A stretch of 64,000 bases of DNA, taken from the NCBI GenBank assembly GCA_015056255.1, contig SVGP01000002.1:62001-126000 (forward strand), read 5' to 3'. This stretch comes from Clostridiales bacterium (GTDB lineage: Bacteria; Bacillota; Clostridia; Christensenellales; Aristaeellaceae). The notes under the pieces were generated by a model that worked only from the letters and a program-made list of their open reading frames with translations, was not told the origin of the DNA and searched no databases. Positions 34,490 through 43,011 of the stretch are shown here, in pieces (position 1 is the first letter of the stretch; every line of letters begins with the position of its first letter). A program made the position numbers and the translations under genes.

Positions 34490-35416
34490 TTAAAGCAAAA
34501 GTGTGATGACGGGGATGGTCAAAAAGCACATGAGCGTTGAAAGCATCACGCAGTTGGCGGCGTTTTCGGTTTCGCTTTTATGAATTTCAGCCATGTTCAG
34601 GATAATGCTTGCACAGGGGGCGGCGGAGAGAATGAGAAGCGCCGCTTTAAAAGCGTCTGAAAAGGGAAGAAAGCACGTAAGCGCCCAGCAGAACAGGGGA
34701 TAGAGAAGGAGCTTTGATAAGCAGATGCCGTACACAAACGGGCGGCAGAAAAGCGATTTAAGGGGCGTTTTTGCAAGGCGCATGCCCAGAATCATCATGC
34801 AAAGGGGCGTTGTCATGTCGGAAAGGAGCGAAAGCGCCTTTTTGATAAGCTCCGGCGTATAATTGCCTGCGCCAAAGATGTATAAAGGCAGGGAGAACAG
34901 AAGCGCAAGAATCGTGGGGTTGACAATCGCGGCCTTGATGGTCATCGATTCCTTTTTGTTCGTCAGCGCGTATACGCCCACAGTGAACACAAGAACGTTC
35001 ATCGAAAGAAGATAAACGGATGAATAGCACCACGCTTCGGGCGAATTCGGCAAAAGCGCCTTTACAATCGGAAGCCCGAAAAAGCCCACGTTTCCCATGA
35101 CGGAGGCAATTGACAGCATGCGGTATTTGCTGTCAGAGAAGCGCTTTTTGAAAATGAGATAAATTCCTCCCATGAAAAGCGCCTGAAGAACGAGCGTGAA
35201 AACGAAAAATACGCCCATATCCAGAAGATTTTTCCATGAAAACTCCAGGGACAGAAAGTTGTTTAAAACCATGCACGGCGCGCAGAAATAAATGAGAATG
35301 GCCGAAAGCGTTGAAAGGTGATCCGCGCTGGCCTTTTTGAATTTACAAAGCGCGTAGCCGGGTATGATGTAAAAAAGCGTCATGAGTACGTTTGTAAAGG
35401 CAATCTGAACCGTCAT
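34490..35416 (-). CDS. AEC family transporter (auxin efflux carrier-like permease)
   Basis: A 308-residue integral membrane protein with about ten hydrophobic segments in the two-bundle arrangement of the AEC/MatE-like malonate and auxin carrier family. The N-terminal FTNVLMTLFYIIPGYALCKF and NFLSLEFSWKNLLDMG, the mid MGNVGFFGLPIVKAL (crossover region) and PLCMMILGMRLA are typical. Bacterial members carry malate, malonate or similar organic acids. ATG 35416 is chosen because AAAGGA lies nine bases before it; two TTG codons just upstream are alternative starts. First gene of the operon with the PaaI-type thioesterase. Confidence 0.88.
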   Translation of the reverse strand: MTVQIAFTNVLMTLFYIIPGYALCKFKKASADHLSTLSAILIYFCAPCMVLNNFLSLEFSWKNLLDMGVFFVFTLVLQALFMGGIYLIFKKRFSDSKYRMLSIASVMGNVGFFGLPIVKALLPNSPEAWCYSSVYLLSMNVLVFTVGVYALTNKKESMTIKAAIVNPTILALLFSLPLYIFGAGNYTPELIKKALSLLSDMTTPLCMMILGMRLAKTPLKSLFCRPFVYGICLSKLLLYPLFCWALTCFLPFSDAFKAALLILSAAPCASIILNMAEIHKSETENAANCVMLSTLMCFLTIPVITLLL

Positions 35417-35447
35417 GATCAACAATCCTTTGTGTTTAATTCAGCCT

Positions 35448-35456
35448 ATTATAGCA
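35448..35456 (-). promoter_or_regulatory. Extended -10 promoter of the AEC transporter gene
   Basis: Minus strand TGCTATAAT (35456-35448); no good -35 at 17 bases. Confidence 0.5.
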
Positions 35457-35506
35457 TTTCTGTCTTAAAGGAAACAGATGGTTTGGGCTAAGTTTTGTAA
35501 ATGCGC

Positions 35507-35535
35507 TTGAATTTACGGGTGTTATCTGTTATCAT
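35507..35535 (+). promoter_or_regulatory. Promoter of the uridine kinase gene
   Basis: TTGAAT (35507-35512), 17-base spacer, TATCAT (35530-35535). Confidence 0.7.
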
Positions 35536-35570
35536 CTAAAAAAGGATATTCACAAAGGAGAGCGAACAAT

Positions 35571-36188
35571 ATGCTGATTATCGGTATCTGCGGCGCGAGC
35601 GGCAGCGGGAAAAGCACGCTTGCGGAGGAGCTTGTAAAAAAGATCACGAAACCTGCGGTTCTTATCAATCAGGATGCGTACTACCGCGATCACGCATACC
35701 TTCCCTTTGAGGAGCGCGCCAAAATCAACTATGACGAGCCGGGCGTTTTTGAGCACGACGAGCTATTGTATGATATGAAGCAGCTTTCCGAGGGAAAGAG
35801 CATTACGCGCAAAAGATATGACTATTCCAACCACTGCCGCGCCGACAAAACGGACGAAATCATCGAGCCTGCAGACATTCTGATCATCGAGGGTATCCAC
35901 GCATTTTACGACGAGCGTCTGCGCGACATGATGGATTTTAAAATCTACATCCGGGTCGATCCCGACATCTGCCTTTTAAGGCGAGTAAAGAGGGACATTA
36001 ACCACCGCGGACGCGAGATCAACGGCATCGCTGAGCAGTATCTGTCGACTGTCAAGCCTATGTATGAGAGGTACATCAAAAATTATATCGATTATGCGGA
36101 TCTCATCGTCGCCGGCGGCGGAAAGAACGCAAAAATCAGCGATATTCTGGCCTTCTACATCAACGCCGGTCAGGTGGAGGATAAGTAG
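35571..36188 (+). CDS. udk: Uridine kinase (uridine/cytidine salvage)
   Basis: A 205-residue P-loop kinase that phosphorylates uridine and cytidine. Walker A is GICGASGSGKST (residues 5-16), INQDAYYRDH and the acceptor-binding YDYSNHCR block follow, then ILIIEGIHAFYDERLRDMMD and a lid region LRRVKRDINHRGR. Length and motifs fit Udk of Firmicutes. ATG 35571 follows AAAGGAGAG. The next gene starts at GTG directly after the stop, so the pair is co-transcribed. Confidence 0.93.
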   Translation: MLIIGICGASGSGKSTLAEELVKKITKPAVLINQDAYYRDHAYLPFEERAKINYDEPGVFEHDELLYDMKQLSEGKSITRKRYDYSNHCRADKTDEIIEPADILIIEGIHAFYDERLRDMMDFKIYIRVDPDICLLRRVKRDINHRGREINGIAEQYLSTVKPMYERYIKNYIDYADLIVAGGGKNAKISDILAFYINAGQVEDK

Positions 36189-36680
36189 GTGGGCGAAATA
36201 GAATTCCGCTCATTGTCCGAATTTCCGAGGGGAACGCTGAAAAATCAGTTGATGGACGCTTATTCGTTTGATCCCAAATGGCAAAATTTGTTTGAAGGCA
36301 GCTGGCAGGAATACGACAACTTTTTCTATGACAACGAAAAGGTATTGACCACCTGCGGGTTTGCGACATGCTTGAGAGGAAAAGCCATCGGCCATATTTC
36401 GTGGGATCCGAGGAATGCGCCCGGCTATGTGATCATCGGGCATAACTGCATTCTGACCGAATACAAGGGAAAAGGATACGGCAAAATGCAGCTTTTAAAA
36501 GCGGTCAGAAGAATCATTGAATGCATTCATCCCGAAAAAATCATCGTCACTACCAATGAAAAGCTGATCGCCAAATACAATTATGAAAGCGCAGGCTTTA
36601 AGCTCGTAAAACGCGAAAAAAACACGGACGAATCCGCGTTTTCGGGCGATTATCTGTTTTATGAGATGGAAGTAGAATAA
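36189..36680 (+). CDS. GNAT family N-acetyltransferase
   Basis: A 163-residue acetyltransferase. The acetyl-CoA-binding loop is the segment ILTEYKGKGYGKMQLLKAVR (Q/RxxGxG/A form KGKGYG) and the C-terminal IIVTTNEKLIAKYNYESAGF completes the fold. It begins at GTG 36189, immediately after the stop of udk, with GGAGG about nine bases before. Substrate unknown. The palindromic element at 36704-36789 closes the transcript. Confidence 0.85.
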   Translation: MGEIEFRSLSEFPRGTLKNQLMDAYSFDPKWQNLFEGSWQEYDNFFYDNEKVLTTCGFATCLRGKAIGHISWDPRNAPGYVIIGHNCILTEYKGKGYGKMQLLKAVRRIIECIHPEKIIVTTNEKLIAKYNYESAGFKLVKREKNTDESAFSGDYLFYEMEVE

Positions 36681-36703
36681 ACGTACGGCGATACCAATAA
36701 AGT

Positions 36704-36789
36704 GCGCGGGCGTACAATGTATGCCCCTACAGGATGGTTGTCATTCGATCATTGCTGTAGGGGCGATCATTGATCGCCCGCGCTTTTTT
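36704..36789. repeat. Large palindromic intergenic element ending in a T run (also a terminator)
   Basis: Outer arms GCGCGGGCG (36704-36712) and CGCCCGCGC (36775-36783) pair; inner arms GCCCCTACAG (36723-36732) and CTGTAGGGGC (36755-36764) pair. Each arm is itself near-palindromic (GGGCGATCA/TGATCGCCC in the right arm), so a cross-shaped fold is possible. Six T follow (36784-36789), making it a terminator for udk-GNAT. I recall similar GGGGCGATCATTGATCGCCC-type palindromes in many gut Firmicutes, which would make this a dispersed repeat. Confidence 0.75.
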
Positions 36790-36813
36790 GGTATTTACTG
36801 ATTTAGAAAATGC

Positions 36814-38058
36814 TTATTTTCTTGCCGCTTTCACAGCCAGGATTCTTTGCATTTCGTTGTAGACGATCATGAAGCCTTCGTCTACGCCCATGCCGGGCTT
36901 GGCGAGAATCTGAACGGGCTGGGTCGCCATGGCGGCGTGCACGCAGACCTGTGCGCTTCTGTCGGTTTCGTTGCAGGTGCCGCCCTGATAGGCGCCCATG
37001 CCGTGGGCTTTGCAGTACAGAACCGCTTCGATGGTGTTCTGGATGCCGCCGAGGTCGGGGGTCTTGATCTGAGCCATGTGACCGGCGTGGCGGTCGGTGA
37101 ACTCGATGACGTCTTCCAAGGTGTTGCACCATTCGTCGGCTACGAGCTCAACATCGATGTTGCGCTCATCGATGAGCTTGGTGAGATTGCTAAGATCGGT
37201 GATCTGCTTTTCGTGCTCTTCGGAGTCCATCGGGCCTTCGATGCGAAGGTGGAAGGGCTTCGCGGCTGCGCCGAGCTTTTCGATGTAATCGGCCATCGCA
37301 GTGTAGTTGTCGTTTCCGAGCCATGCGCCGATGGTGCCGTATACGTCGATGTGAAGGACGGGCAGATAGTCTTCCGAAGTTCTCAGAGCCAGAATGCGGT
37401 CGCGCAGCCACTCAACATAGGCGAGTAACTTTTCGCCGTTTTCGCCGAGCTTCGTCTGAACGTTGTTGATCAGCGCATGGGGGAGAACCGCCGCGCCCTT
37501 CATGATCATCTTGTCGGCGTTGTCGTATCGCTGGTCGCCGGACTGGGTGAATACGGGGATCGGAGTTTCGGAAACGGTGAGGCCGTATTCGTCGGCAACG
37601 ACTTCGCACATCATCTTATGATTGGCCTTGGCAACGGCGTCTAAAATGGCCTGGGAAACGCCGTAGCGGATGGCGGTGTGCAGGCGTTTTCCGTCGACCA
37701 GAATGCTTTCTGCTTCACCGGCAAGCTTTCTGAAGGAATCCGCCTCGCGGCCGACGAGCATGGGCTTGACGTGCTTTTCGATGATCGGGATAAAGTCGTT
37801 GGCAAGGAACAAAGGATCGCGTCCGCCGGCGCCGGAATACTGAACCGCAGCGCAGTCGCCGTGGGCGATCTGGCCGTCTTCCAGAACGAGGAGAACGGAG
37901 ATGGCTTCGCCGGCCTGACGAACAGCGGTGAAGCCGGGGGTTACGGGAGAACCGATGTAGGCGGAGCCGTCGGCCTTTGCGCCCAATTTAATGGCTCGCT
38001 GATCGTCAAAATAGAAGCCGGTGCGCGCTTTGGCGCAGATTACGTCGATAATTTTCAT
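36814..38058 (-). CDS. mal: Methylaspartate ammonia-lyase
   Basis: A 414-residue enolase-superfamily enzyme that turns (2S,3S)-3-methylaspartate into mesaconate and ammonia, second step of the methylaspartate route of glutamate fermentation. Start MKIIDVICAKARTGFYFDDQ is characteristic; the catalytic lysine lies in IKTPDLGGIQNT, metal ligands in HIDVYGTIG, LRIEGPMD and VADEWCNT. Length equals the Clostridium enzyme (413). It is last in the mutS-mutL-mutE-mal order known from Clostridium tetanomorphum. AGGAGG precedes the ATG, 18 bases after mutE. Confidence 0.97.
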   Translation of the reverse strand: MKIIDVICAKARTGFYFDDQRAIKLGAKADGSAYIGSPVTPGFTAVRQAGEAISVLLVLEDGQIAHGDCAAVQYSGAGGRDPLFLANDFIPIIEKHVKPMLVGREADSFRKLAGEAESILVDGKRLHTAIRYGVSQAILDAVAKANHKMMCEVVADEYGLTVSETPIPVFTQSGDQRYDNADKMIMKGAAVLPHALINNVQTKLGENGEKLLAYVEWLRDRILALRTSEDYLPVLHIDVYGTIGAWLGNDNYTAMADYIEKLGAAAKPFHLRIEGPMDSEEHEKQITDLSNLTKLIDERNIDVELVADEWCNTLEDVIEFTDRHAGHMAQIKTPDLGGIQNTIEAVLYCKAHGMGAYQGGTCNETDRSAQVCVHAAMATQPVQILAKPGMGVDEGFMIVYNEMQRILAVKAARK

Positions 38059-38076
38059 ATTGATTTCCTCCGTACA

Positions 38077-39525
38077 TCAGGGACGGCCTACGAGGCGGCC
38101 CTTGGAAATGGCATAAATGTCGTCGATAACCAGCTGGAAGGATACGTCTCTCTTCTCAGCCTTGGCGCGCTCAGCGATCTTGTCCTTGTGGAAGGCCTTA
38201 AGATCAGAGGAGAAGGGGAGGTTCGCGCACTCCAAGAGGCGAACCGCGCCTTCGTTGTCGCGGGCGGGGAGAATCTTTCCGGCGTTGAAGCGGCTGGGCG
38301 CAAACGGAACATCCAGAACGCCTGCCTGGAACGCGCGTACCGCGCCGATTGCGATATCGCCCTCGCCAAGCTCAAAGACCTTGTCGACGATTGCGCGGGT
38401 TTCGGCGGCGATGACTTCCATTTCAGCCTTTAATACATTTTCGGGCAGGAACTGGTCGCGGAGCATGGAGATGAGCTGCTTGGTGCATCTTAAGCCCTGC
38501 GCATTGGCTTCCATCGTGGGAACGCCCATGGCCTCGTGGGGGGTCTTTACGATAACCTTGGTGGCGTGGGAGATGGCGGCGGCGGCGCTGCCCCAGCTGA
38601 TTACGCCGAAGGCCTTGGCTTCGTCCTGCGGGAAGCCGCCCATCCACTGATGGAAAACGGTGGTGACTTCGCAGCCTTCGTAGCCGTATTTCTCAAGATA
38701 TTCGTTGGTGAGAGATTCAAGCGTACGGATGGCGGCGACGTCCTGAATGAGATTGCCCAGCTGACCGTAGCCGACGGTAATGCTCTTTACGCCCTGCTCG
38801 GCAGCCAAAAGCGCTTCGATGATGGCGACGGCGTGGGACATAAACGGGGGAACAAGGGTTCCGGTTAACGGTCCAAAGGGCTCGCGGTTGATGCGGATGC
38901 CCATTTCTTCATAAAGGCCGATCAGGCGGTCGACATACATCCAGTCCGCAATGCTTCTGTCCAGCGGAACGCTCTTGGCGTAGGGGATGTTGTAGGAAAT
39001 TCCGCCGCCCTCGTAGCTGGTAAAGCCGCCGGCTAAGGTGATTTCGGCAAGAAGTCTTGCATCTGGGGTTCCGTGGCGAACCTGAATCGGGATTTTGACG
39101 GCTTCGGTTACTCTCCTGCAGCCGGCTACGCCGTGGTTGACGGCGGGGAAGCCGTTGAGCATTGCCATGTTCTGCTTGGCGGACTCGCGGATGCCGTTTT
39201 CGGCCTCTTCGTAGCGGTTCAAGCGGGTGTAGCTGTCGATGGTGGTGGGAAGAAGATCGGCTTCGCCTTCGTTCTGAAGGTACTGCATGAGCTTGATGTG
39301 GTTTTCAATCAGCGGGACGCCTGCGCGGGGCTGAATGAGGGTGCGGTTTTCGTTTTTCGCCTTCAGAAGCTTTGCGGAAAAACGCTTCTCCTGAGGGATG
39401 GCTTCTTGATATTTAACGGCTTCGTCAAAGGTTACGTCCTTGCCGGTTGTCCATTGTCCCAATACGATTTTGCGCTGCCATTCAAAGGCGTCGCGGGTGA
39501 GCTTGCGATTTTTGATCTCTAACAT
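38077..39525 (-). CDS. mutE: Methylaspartate mutase (glutamate mutase) epsilon subunit
   Basis: A 482-residue TIM-barrel subunit of the adenosylcobalamin-dependent mutase that rearranges L-glutamate to (2S,3S)-3-methylaspartate. Typical blocks are [63 protein letters not shown] and [14 protein letters not shown]. Length equals known GlmE/MutE (about 483). It starts one base after the mutL stop with AAGGAG upstream. Works as a tetramer with MutS, which brings the cobalamin-binding domain. Confidence 0.97.
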   Translation of the reverse strand: MLEIKNRKLTRDAFEWQRKIVLGQWTTGKDVTFDEAVKYQEAIPQEKRFSAKLLKAKNENRTLIQPRAGVPLIENHIKLMQYLQNEGEADLLPTTIDSYTRLNRYEEAENGIRESAKQNMAMLNGFPAVNHGVAGCRRVTEAVKIPIQVRHGTPDARLLAEITLAGGFTSYEGGGISYNIPYAKSVPLDRSIADWMYVDRLIGLYEEMGIRINREPFGPLTGTLVPPFMSHAVAIIEALLAAEQGVKSITVGYGQLGNLIQDVAAIRTLESLTNEYLEKYGYEGCEVTTVFHQWMGGFPQDEAKAFGVISWGSAAAAISHATKVIVKTPHEAMGVPTMEANAQGLRCTKQLISMLRDQFLPENVLKAEMEVIAAETRAIVDKVFELGEGDIAIGAVRAFQAGVLDVPFAPSRFNAGKILPARDNEGAVRLLECANLPFSSDLKAFHKDKIAERAKAEKRDVSFQLVIDDIYAISKGRLVGRP

Positions 39526-39526
39526 G

Positions 39527-40885
39527 TCAGGTGAGCTCCTTCCCTAAGATTGCTTTGGCCGCTTCGGGATACTTTTTGGTCAAAAGACCCGCAGCGGAGA
39601 GAATGTAATTTTTGTCGAGAACTGCTTCGGCAGTCCGGGGCATGAGGGATTCGGGGCATTGGGTGGTCTGCATGGCGGTTTTTGCGATTTCCTCAGCACG
39701 CTGCATGCGGACGAGCGCGCCGCCTGTCAAAACAAGTTTGGTGCATCTGGTCAAATCCTTGCCGGTCTGCTGATAGGCCACGCCCATGGGCGTGAACACC
39801 TGCTCAATCGTGCCGCTGTGGCGGATGAGCCCGGTTTCAACAGCCAGGGTCGCGAGGGCAAAGTCCATGCTTTTTTCGTCTTCCGTCTCAGCCAAAATGC
39901 CGGGATCTGCATGAATTTTGTCAATCCAGGACTGAACGGTTTCTTGGGATACGCCGGATAGCTCGGCTACCCGCTCAATGCCCGCCGCTTCCGTAACGCC
40001 GTAGGCGGAATAGCGCATGCCGATGTCGCCTTCCACGGTGCGCTTGGCGTAGGGCTCGGGAAGCCCGCGAAGCACGGTTCCGGCCTTGGTGGGCAGGCCT
40101 TCGGTGATTGAGTAGATGTCCGTGGTCGCGCCGCCGAGATCCACTGCCATCAGTTCCCCGGTAAAGGAGGAAAGAAGCGTAAGCGCTTCCATGACGGCGG
40201 CAGGCGTCGGCATGATGATATCCGATAAAAGCGACTGCGCTTTGCTTAAGCCCTTTGCGGATACGATTCTTCTTAAAAACAGATCGCGGATGGCTTTCTG
40301 GGTGGGAAGAATATTGAGCTGTCCGAACTGGGGCATGACGTTTTCGCAGGATACCGTTTCCTTCCCAGCTTCTTCAAGGATGCTTACGCACTTTTTAAGC
40401 GCGGAGCGGTTGCATGCGACAACGACTGGGAATTTTGCCTTCACCCTTGAAAGCACGCCGGCGTTGTGAATGCAGCAGGCGGAGTTTCCACCGTCGGTGC
40501 CGCCGCAAAGAAGGGCGATATCGGGCTTTAATCGCTCGATTTCCTCTTCGTCCTCCTCCGTCATTTCGTAGGCGAAGGTTTTGATGACCTTTGCGCCCGC
40601 GCCGAGGGCAGCTCGCTTGGCGGCTTCCGCGGTTAAGGATGGAACAAGGCCGCAGGCGATCATCCGAAGGCCGCCGGCAGCGGAGGAGCAGGCGAGAGTA
40701 TCTGAAAATTCGGTAATACCGGTAGTTGCCTTTAATTCGGCAAGCGCTTTTTCAAGGCCGATGGAGATATCCTCTTCAACGGTCGTAAAGCTCTGCGCAG
40801 TGCCGTAAAGAAAACCGGTTTCACCGTCTATGGATGTAACTTTGGTGTAGGTGCTTCCGAAGTCGATCAGAAGGACGGGCTTCAT
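39527..40885 (-). CDS. mutL: MutL/GlmL, ASKHA-fold protein of the glutamate mutase operon
   Basis: A 452-residue protein of the actin-like ATPase fold: [15 protein letters not shown] at the start, [29 protein letters not shown] and [10 protein letters not shown]. It is the GlmL family (methylaspartate mutase accessory protein), unrelated to DNA mismatch-repair MutL. In glutamate mutase operons it lies between the S and E genes and is thought to reactivate the mutase by exchanging damaged cobalamin. It overlaps mutS by four bases (ATGA), so the two are coupled. Confidence 0.95.
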   Translation of the reverse strand: MKPVLLIDFGSTYTKVTSIDGETGFLYGTAQSFTTVEEDISIGLEKALAELKATTGITEFSDTLACSSAAGGLRMIACGLVPSLTAEAAKRAALGAGAKVIKTFAYEMTEEDEEEIERLKPDIALLCGGTDGGNSACCIHNAGVLSRVKAKFPVVVACNRSALKKCVSILEEAGKETVSCENVMPQFGQLNILPTQKAIRDLFLRRIVSAKGLSKAQSLLSDIIMPTPAAVMEALTLLSSFTGELMAVDLGGATTDIYSITEGLPTKAGTVLRGLPEPYAKRTVEGDIGMRYSAYGVTEAAGIERVAELSGVSQETVQSWIDKIHADPGILAETEDEKSMDFALATLAVETGLIRHSGTIEQVFTPMGVAYQQTGKDLTRCTKLVLTGGALVRMQRAEEIAKTAMQTTQCPESLMPRTAEAVLDKNYILSAAGLLTKKYPEAAKAILGKELT

Positions 40886-41316
40886 GCGTTTTCAGCCGCC
40901 TTTTCGCGCGCCTCGAAGTCCTTGATCAGGGCCTCGATGGTGACCTCGGGCGGGGTGCCGGGGCCGAATACCTTGTCAAAGCCCATGGCGTGGAAGCGCT
41001 TTTCGACTTCTTCAAAGGGCTGCTTGCCGACGACGATGTTGCCGCCAACGTAGAGGAGAATGCCCTTTAAGCCCGCTTCGTCGCACTTGTCGCGAAGTCC
41101 GCGGCAATCGAGCTCGCCATGGCCGTACAGGGAAGAAACGACGATGGCCTGTGCGCCGGATTCGATGGCGGCCTCGATGAATTCCTCCTGAGAAACCATT
41201 ACGCCAAGATTGACGACGTTGAAGCCTGCCTGCGTAAAGGCAAAGTTCAGAATCTGGTTGCCGACTGCGTGTACATCGGCGCCGATTACGCCCAGAACCA
41301 TGGTGCGATTGGGCAT
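40882..41316 (-). CDS. mutS: Methylaspartate mutase sigma subunit, cobalamin-binding
   Basis: A 144-residue Rossmann-like cobalamin-binding subunit. The DxHxxG motif is visible as [12 protein letters not shown] near residue 14; its histidine replaces the dimethylbenzimidazole as the lower cobalt ligand. [14 protein letters not shown] and [20 protein letters not shown] are also typical. It is about 137-145 residues in known MutS/GlmS. Pairs with MutE; not the mismatch-repair MutS. First gene after the promoter at 41353-41381, with AAGGAGGG before the ATG. Confidence 0.97.
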   Translation of the reverse strand: MPNRTMVLGVIGADVHAVGNQILNFAFTQAGFNVVNLGVMVSQEEFIEAAIESGAQAIVVSSLYGHGELDCRGLRDKCDEAGLKGILLYVGGNIVVGKQPFEEVEKRFHAMGFDKVFGPGTPPEVTIEALIKDFEAREKAAENA

Positions 41317-41345
41317 GGAAATCCCTCCTTATAGTAAATAACCTA

Positions 41346-41358
41346 TATCAATATGATA
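41346..41358. promoter_or_regulatory. Palindrome covering the mutS promoter -10, candidate GntR operator
   Basis: TATCA-ATA-TGATA, a perfect 5-base inverted repeat with 3-base spacer, contains the whole -10 hexamer of the mutS promoter. The GntR-family gene next door is the obvious candidate for binding it. Confidence 0.5.
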
Positions 41359-41381
41359 AAACGAATTAGATCAATTGTCAA
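41353..41381 (-). promoter_or_regulatory. Internal promoter for mutS-mutL-mutE-mal
   Basis: Minus strand: TTGACA (41381-41376), 17-base spacer, TATCAT (41358-41353). A strong promoter giving the mutase genes transcription apart from the upstream operon. Confidence 0.8.
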
Positions 41382-41458
41382 TCGCGTGTATAAATTTAAT
41401 ATGTTAACAGGGGATATGAGAATATAAATATTTTCCAAAATAACGCAAAGCGCGCCCG

Positions 41459-42430
41459 TCAGTGCCTTTCGGCAAGGACGGAAACGCGCCTTGATATAGA
41501 GAGCATGGAGCCTTCGTCAACGACCAGATCGAAGACGACGGCGGTATTTACTTTTTGAGAAAATACGGTGAGCAATCTCATTTCAGAGTCGTCTGCAAAA
41601 GCGGCAACGTCGGATGGCGTGATCACGTGGGTGAAAGCGTCAAGCGAAGCTTGTGTGAGCGTGCCTGCGGGAATAAAGACGAGAGAAACGGGCAAAGAAA
41701 GCTGCTTTACCGTCTTTTTGACGAGCTTATAAAATACATCGCTTTGCGCATACACGCAGACCCTTGCGCCCTCGGGCAAACGCGCCAGGTGAAGAATCGT
41801 CTGCGGCGCGGGCGCGAGTACAAACGGGCAAACAGCATCCGTTTTTTCTGATAAAATGGCGGAGACTTCGTTGATAAGCGAGGATTCGCAAACGACCAGC
41901 GGGTATTCGGATAATGCGATTTCACCGCTGATCCTTACATCCTCCATCGTAAAGGAAACAGGATCAATCGAGGGAATCTCCGACAAACGGTAAAACGCGC
42001 ACCTTAATGCTTCCGGATATTTCGCAATCAGCGCAACGGGAAGCACGTATCTGTCCTGATCCATCTGCGCAAGGCGCAAAGATAAAAGCATGCGCGCTTC
42101 CATCTGCGAAAAGCCCATCGAGGAGAGCGACTGAAAAAGGCCGTCGATGGCCTCGATGGCCATATCTTTCCTGCTTTTGCCGTTTTCTTTTGGAACGGAA
42201 ACGAATGTGCCTCGCCCGGGGGTCAGCTCAATTAAGCCCTGCGCCTTCAAAAGCCCTAAGGCCTGGCGCACGGTTCCGGCAGAAAGCCCGCTTTTTGAGC
42301 ACATTTCCTTTACGGTCGGCATGCGCTGACCGGGCAGGAGACGGCCTTCCTCTATATCGCTTCTGATTTCACGGGCAAGGCGAAGATAATGCTTTTCCGG
42401 CTTGTCCTCACTGATCGGGCGTAAAATCAT
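41459..42430 (-). CDS. GntR-family regulator with atypical C-terminal domain
   Basis: A 323-residue regulator. Residues about 10-80 are a GntR winged helix-turn-helix: HYLRLAREIRSDIEEGRLLP, RMPTVKEMCSKSGLSAGTVR, LIELTPGRGTFVSV. The remaining 240 residues do not show FCD or UTRA landmarks. They start with a helical part (GLFQSLSSMGFSQMEARMLL) and go on to an alternating strand/helix region (YPLVVCESSLINEVSAIL, GARVCVYAQSDVFYKLVKKT, HVITPSDVAAFADD) that reads like a Rossmann-type sensor. Its start overlaps the end of the fumarase-type beta gene by one base (TAATG) and it precedes the mutS promoter, so it very likely senses a pathway intermediate or cofactor. Ligand unknown. Confidence 0.82.
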   Translation of the reverse strand: MILRPISEDKPEKHYLRLAREIRSDIEEGRLLPGQRMPTVKEMCSKSGLSAGTVRQALGLLKAQGLIELTPGRGTFVSVPKENGKSRKDMAIEAIDGLFQSLSSMGFSQMEARMLLSLRLAQMDQDRYVLPVALIAKYPEALRCAFYRLSEIPSIDPVSFTMEDVRISGEIALSEYPLVVCESSLINEVSAILSEKTDAVCPFVLAPAPQTILHLARLPEGARVCVYAQSDVFYKLVKKTVKQLSLPVSLVFIPAGTLTQASLDAFTHVITPSDVAAFADDSEMRLLTVFSQKVNTAVVFDLVVDEGSMLSISRRVSVLAERH

Positions 42431-42996
42431 TATTCCTCCGTATCGGGCTCGGCGTATTTTTTCGGGCCTTCAACATATACGTTGTTGCCAAGAGAGTCGA
42501 TCAGAACAACCGCGGGGAAATCCTTGACTTCAAAGCGGTGCAAAGCTTCCGCGCCGAGATCCTCGTATGCGATGACTTCGGCGGACAGGATTCTCTGGGA
42601 AATGAGCGCCGCCGCACCGCCGACTGCGCCAAAGTACACCGCGCCTACTTCCTTCATAGCTTCAACGACCTTGTCGTTTCTTTTACCCTTGCCCATCATG
42701 CCAAGAAGGCCTGCGTGAAGTAGCTGGGGCGTATAGGCGTCCATGCGGTAGGAGGTGGTGGGGCCTGCGGAACCGACAGCGTGGCCGGGAGAAGCGGGGC
42801 AGGGTCCGACGTAGTAAATGAGCTGGTTTTTGATATCAAAGGGGAGCGGACGGCCTTCTTCAAGGCATGCGACCAGGCGCTTGTGGGCGGCGTCGCGGGA
42901 GGTGTACATTACGCCGGAAAGCAAGACGGTGTCGCCAGCGCGCAGGGTTTTCAGCTGTTCTTTATCAAGCGGAAGATTTACGCGGATATTTTCCAT
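42430..42996 (-). CDS. Class I fumarase-type hydratase, beta (C-terminal) subunit, probable mesaconase
   Basis: A 188-residue subunit equal to the C-terminal domain of class I (iron-sulfur) fumarases: LSGVMYTSRDAAHKRLVACL, YYVGPCPASPGHAVGSAGPT, TTSYRMDAYTPQLL and GMMGKGKRND. It pairs with the alpha subunit at 43012. In methylaspartate fermenters mesaconase is a two-subunit enzyme of this class, hydrating mesaconate to (S)-citramalate; class I fumarases often also accept fumarate. Since mal lies in the same region, mesaconase activity is likely here, though L-tartrate dehydratase or plain fumarase activity cannot be excluded by sequence alone. Confidence 0.88.
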   Translation of the reverse strand: MENIRVNLPLDKEQLKTLRAGDTVLLSGVMYTSRDAAHKRLVACLEEGRPLPFDIKNQLIYYVGPCPASPGHAVGSAGPTTSYRMDAYTPQLLHAGLLGMMGKGKRNDKVVEAMKEVGAVYFGAVGGAAALISQRILSAEVIAYEDLGAEALHRFEVKDFPAVVLIDSLGNNVYVEGPKKYAEPDTEE

Positions 42997-43011
42997 ACGA
43001 ATGAGCCTCCT

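Noticed and set aside
39527..41316. mutS and mutL as DNA mismatch repair genes
   Set aside because: MutS here is a 144-residue cobalamin-binding subunit with DxHxxG and MutL an ASKHA-type reactivase; the names coincide with mismatch repair by chance.
41317..41458. Possible adenosylcobalamin riboswitch before mutS
   Set aside because: The gap is only 142 bases, too short for the usual B12 riboswitch plus promoter; I see no B12-box-like sequence, and the promoter ends just 36 bases before the start codon.
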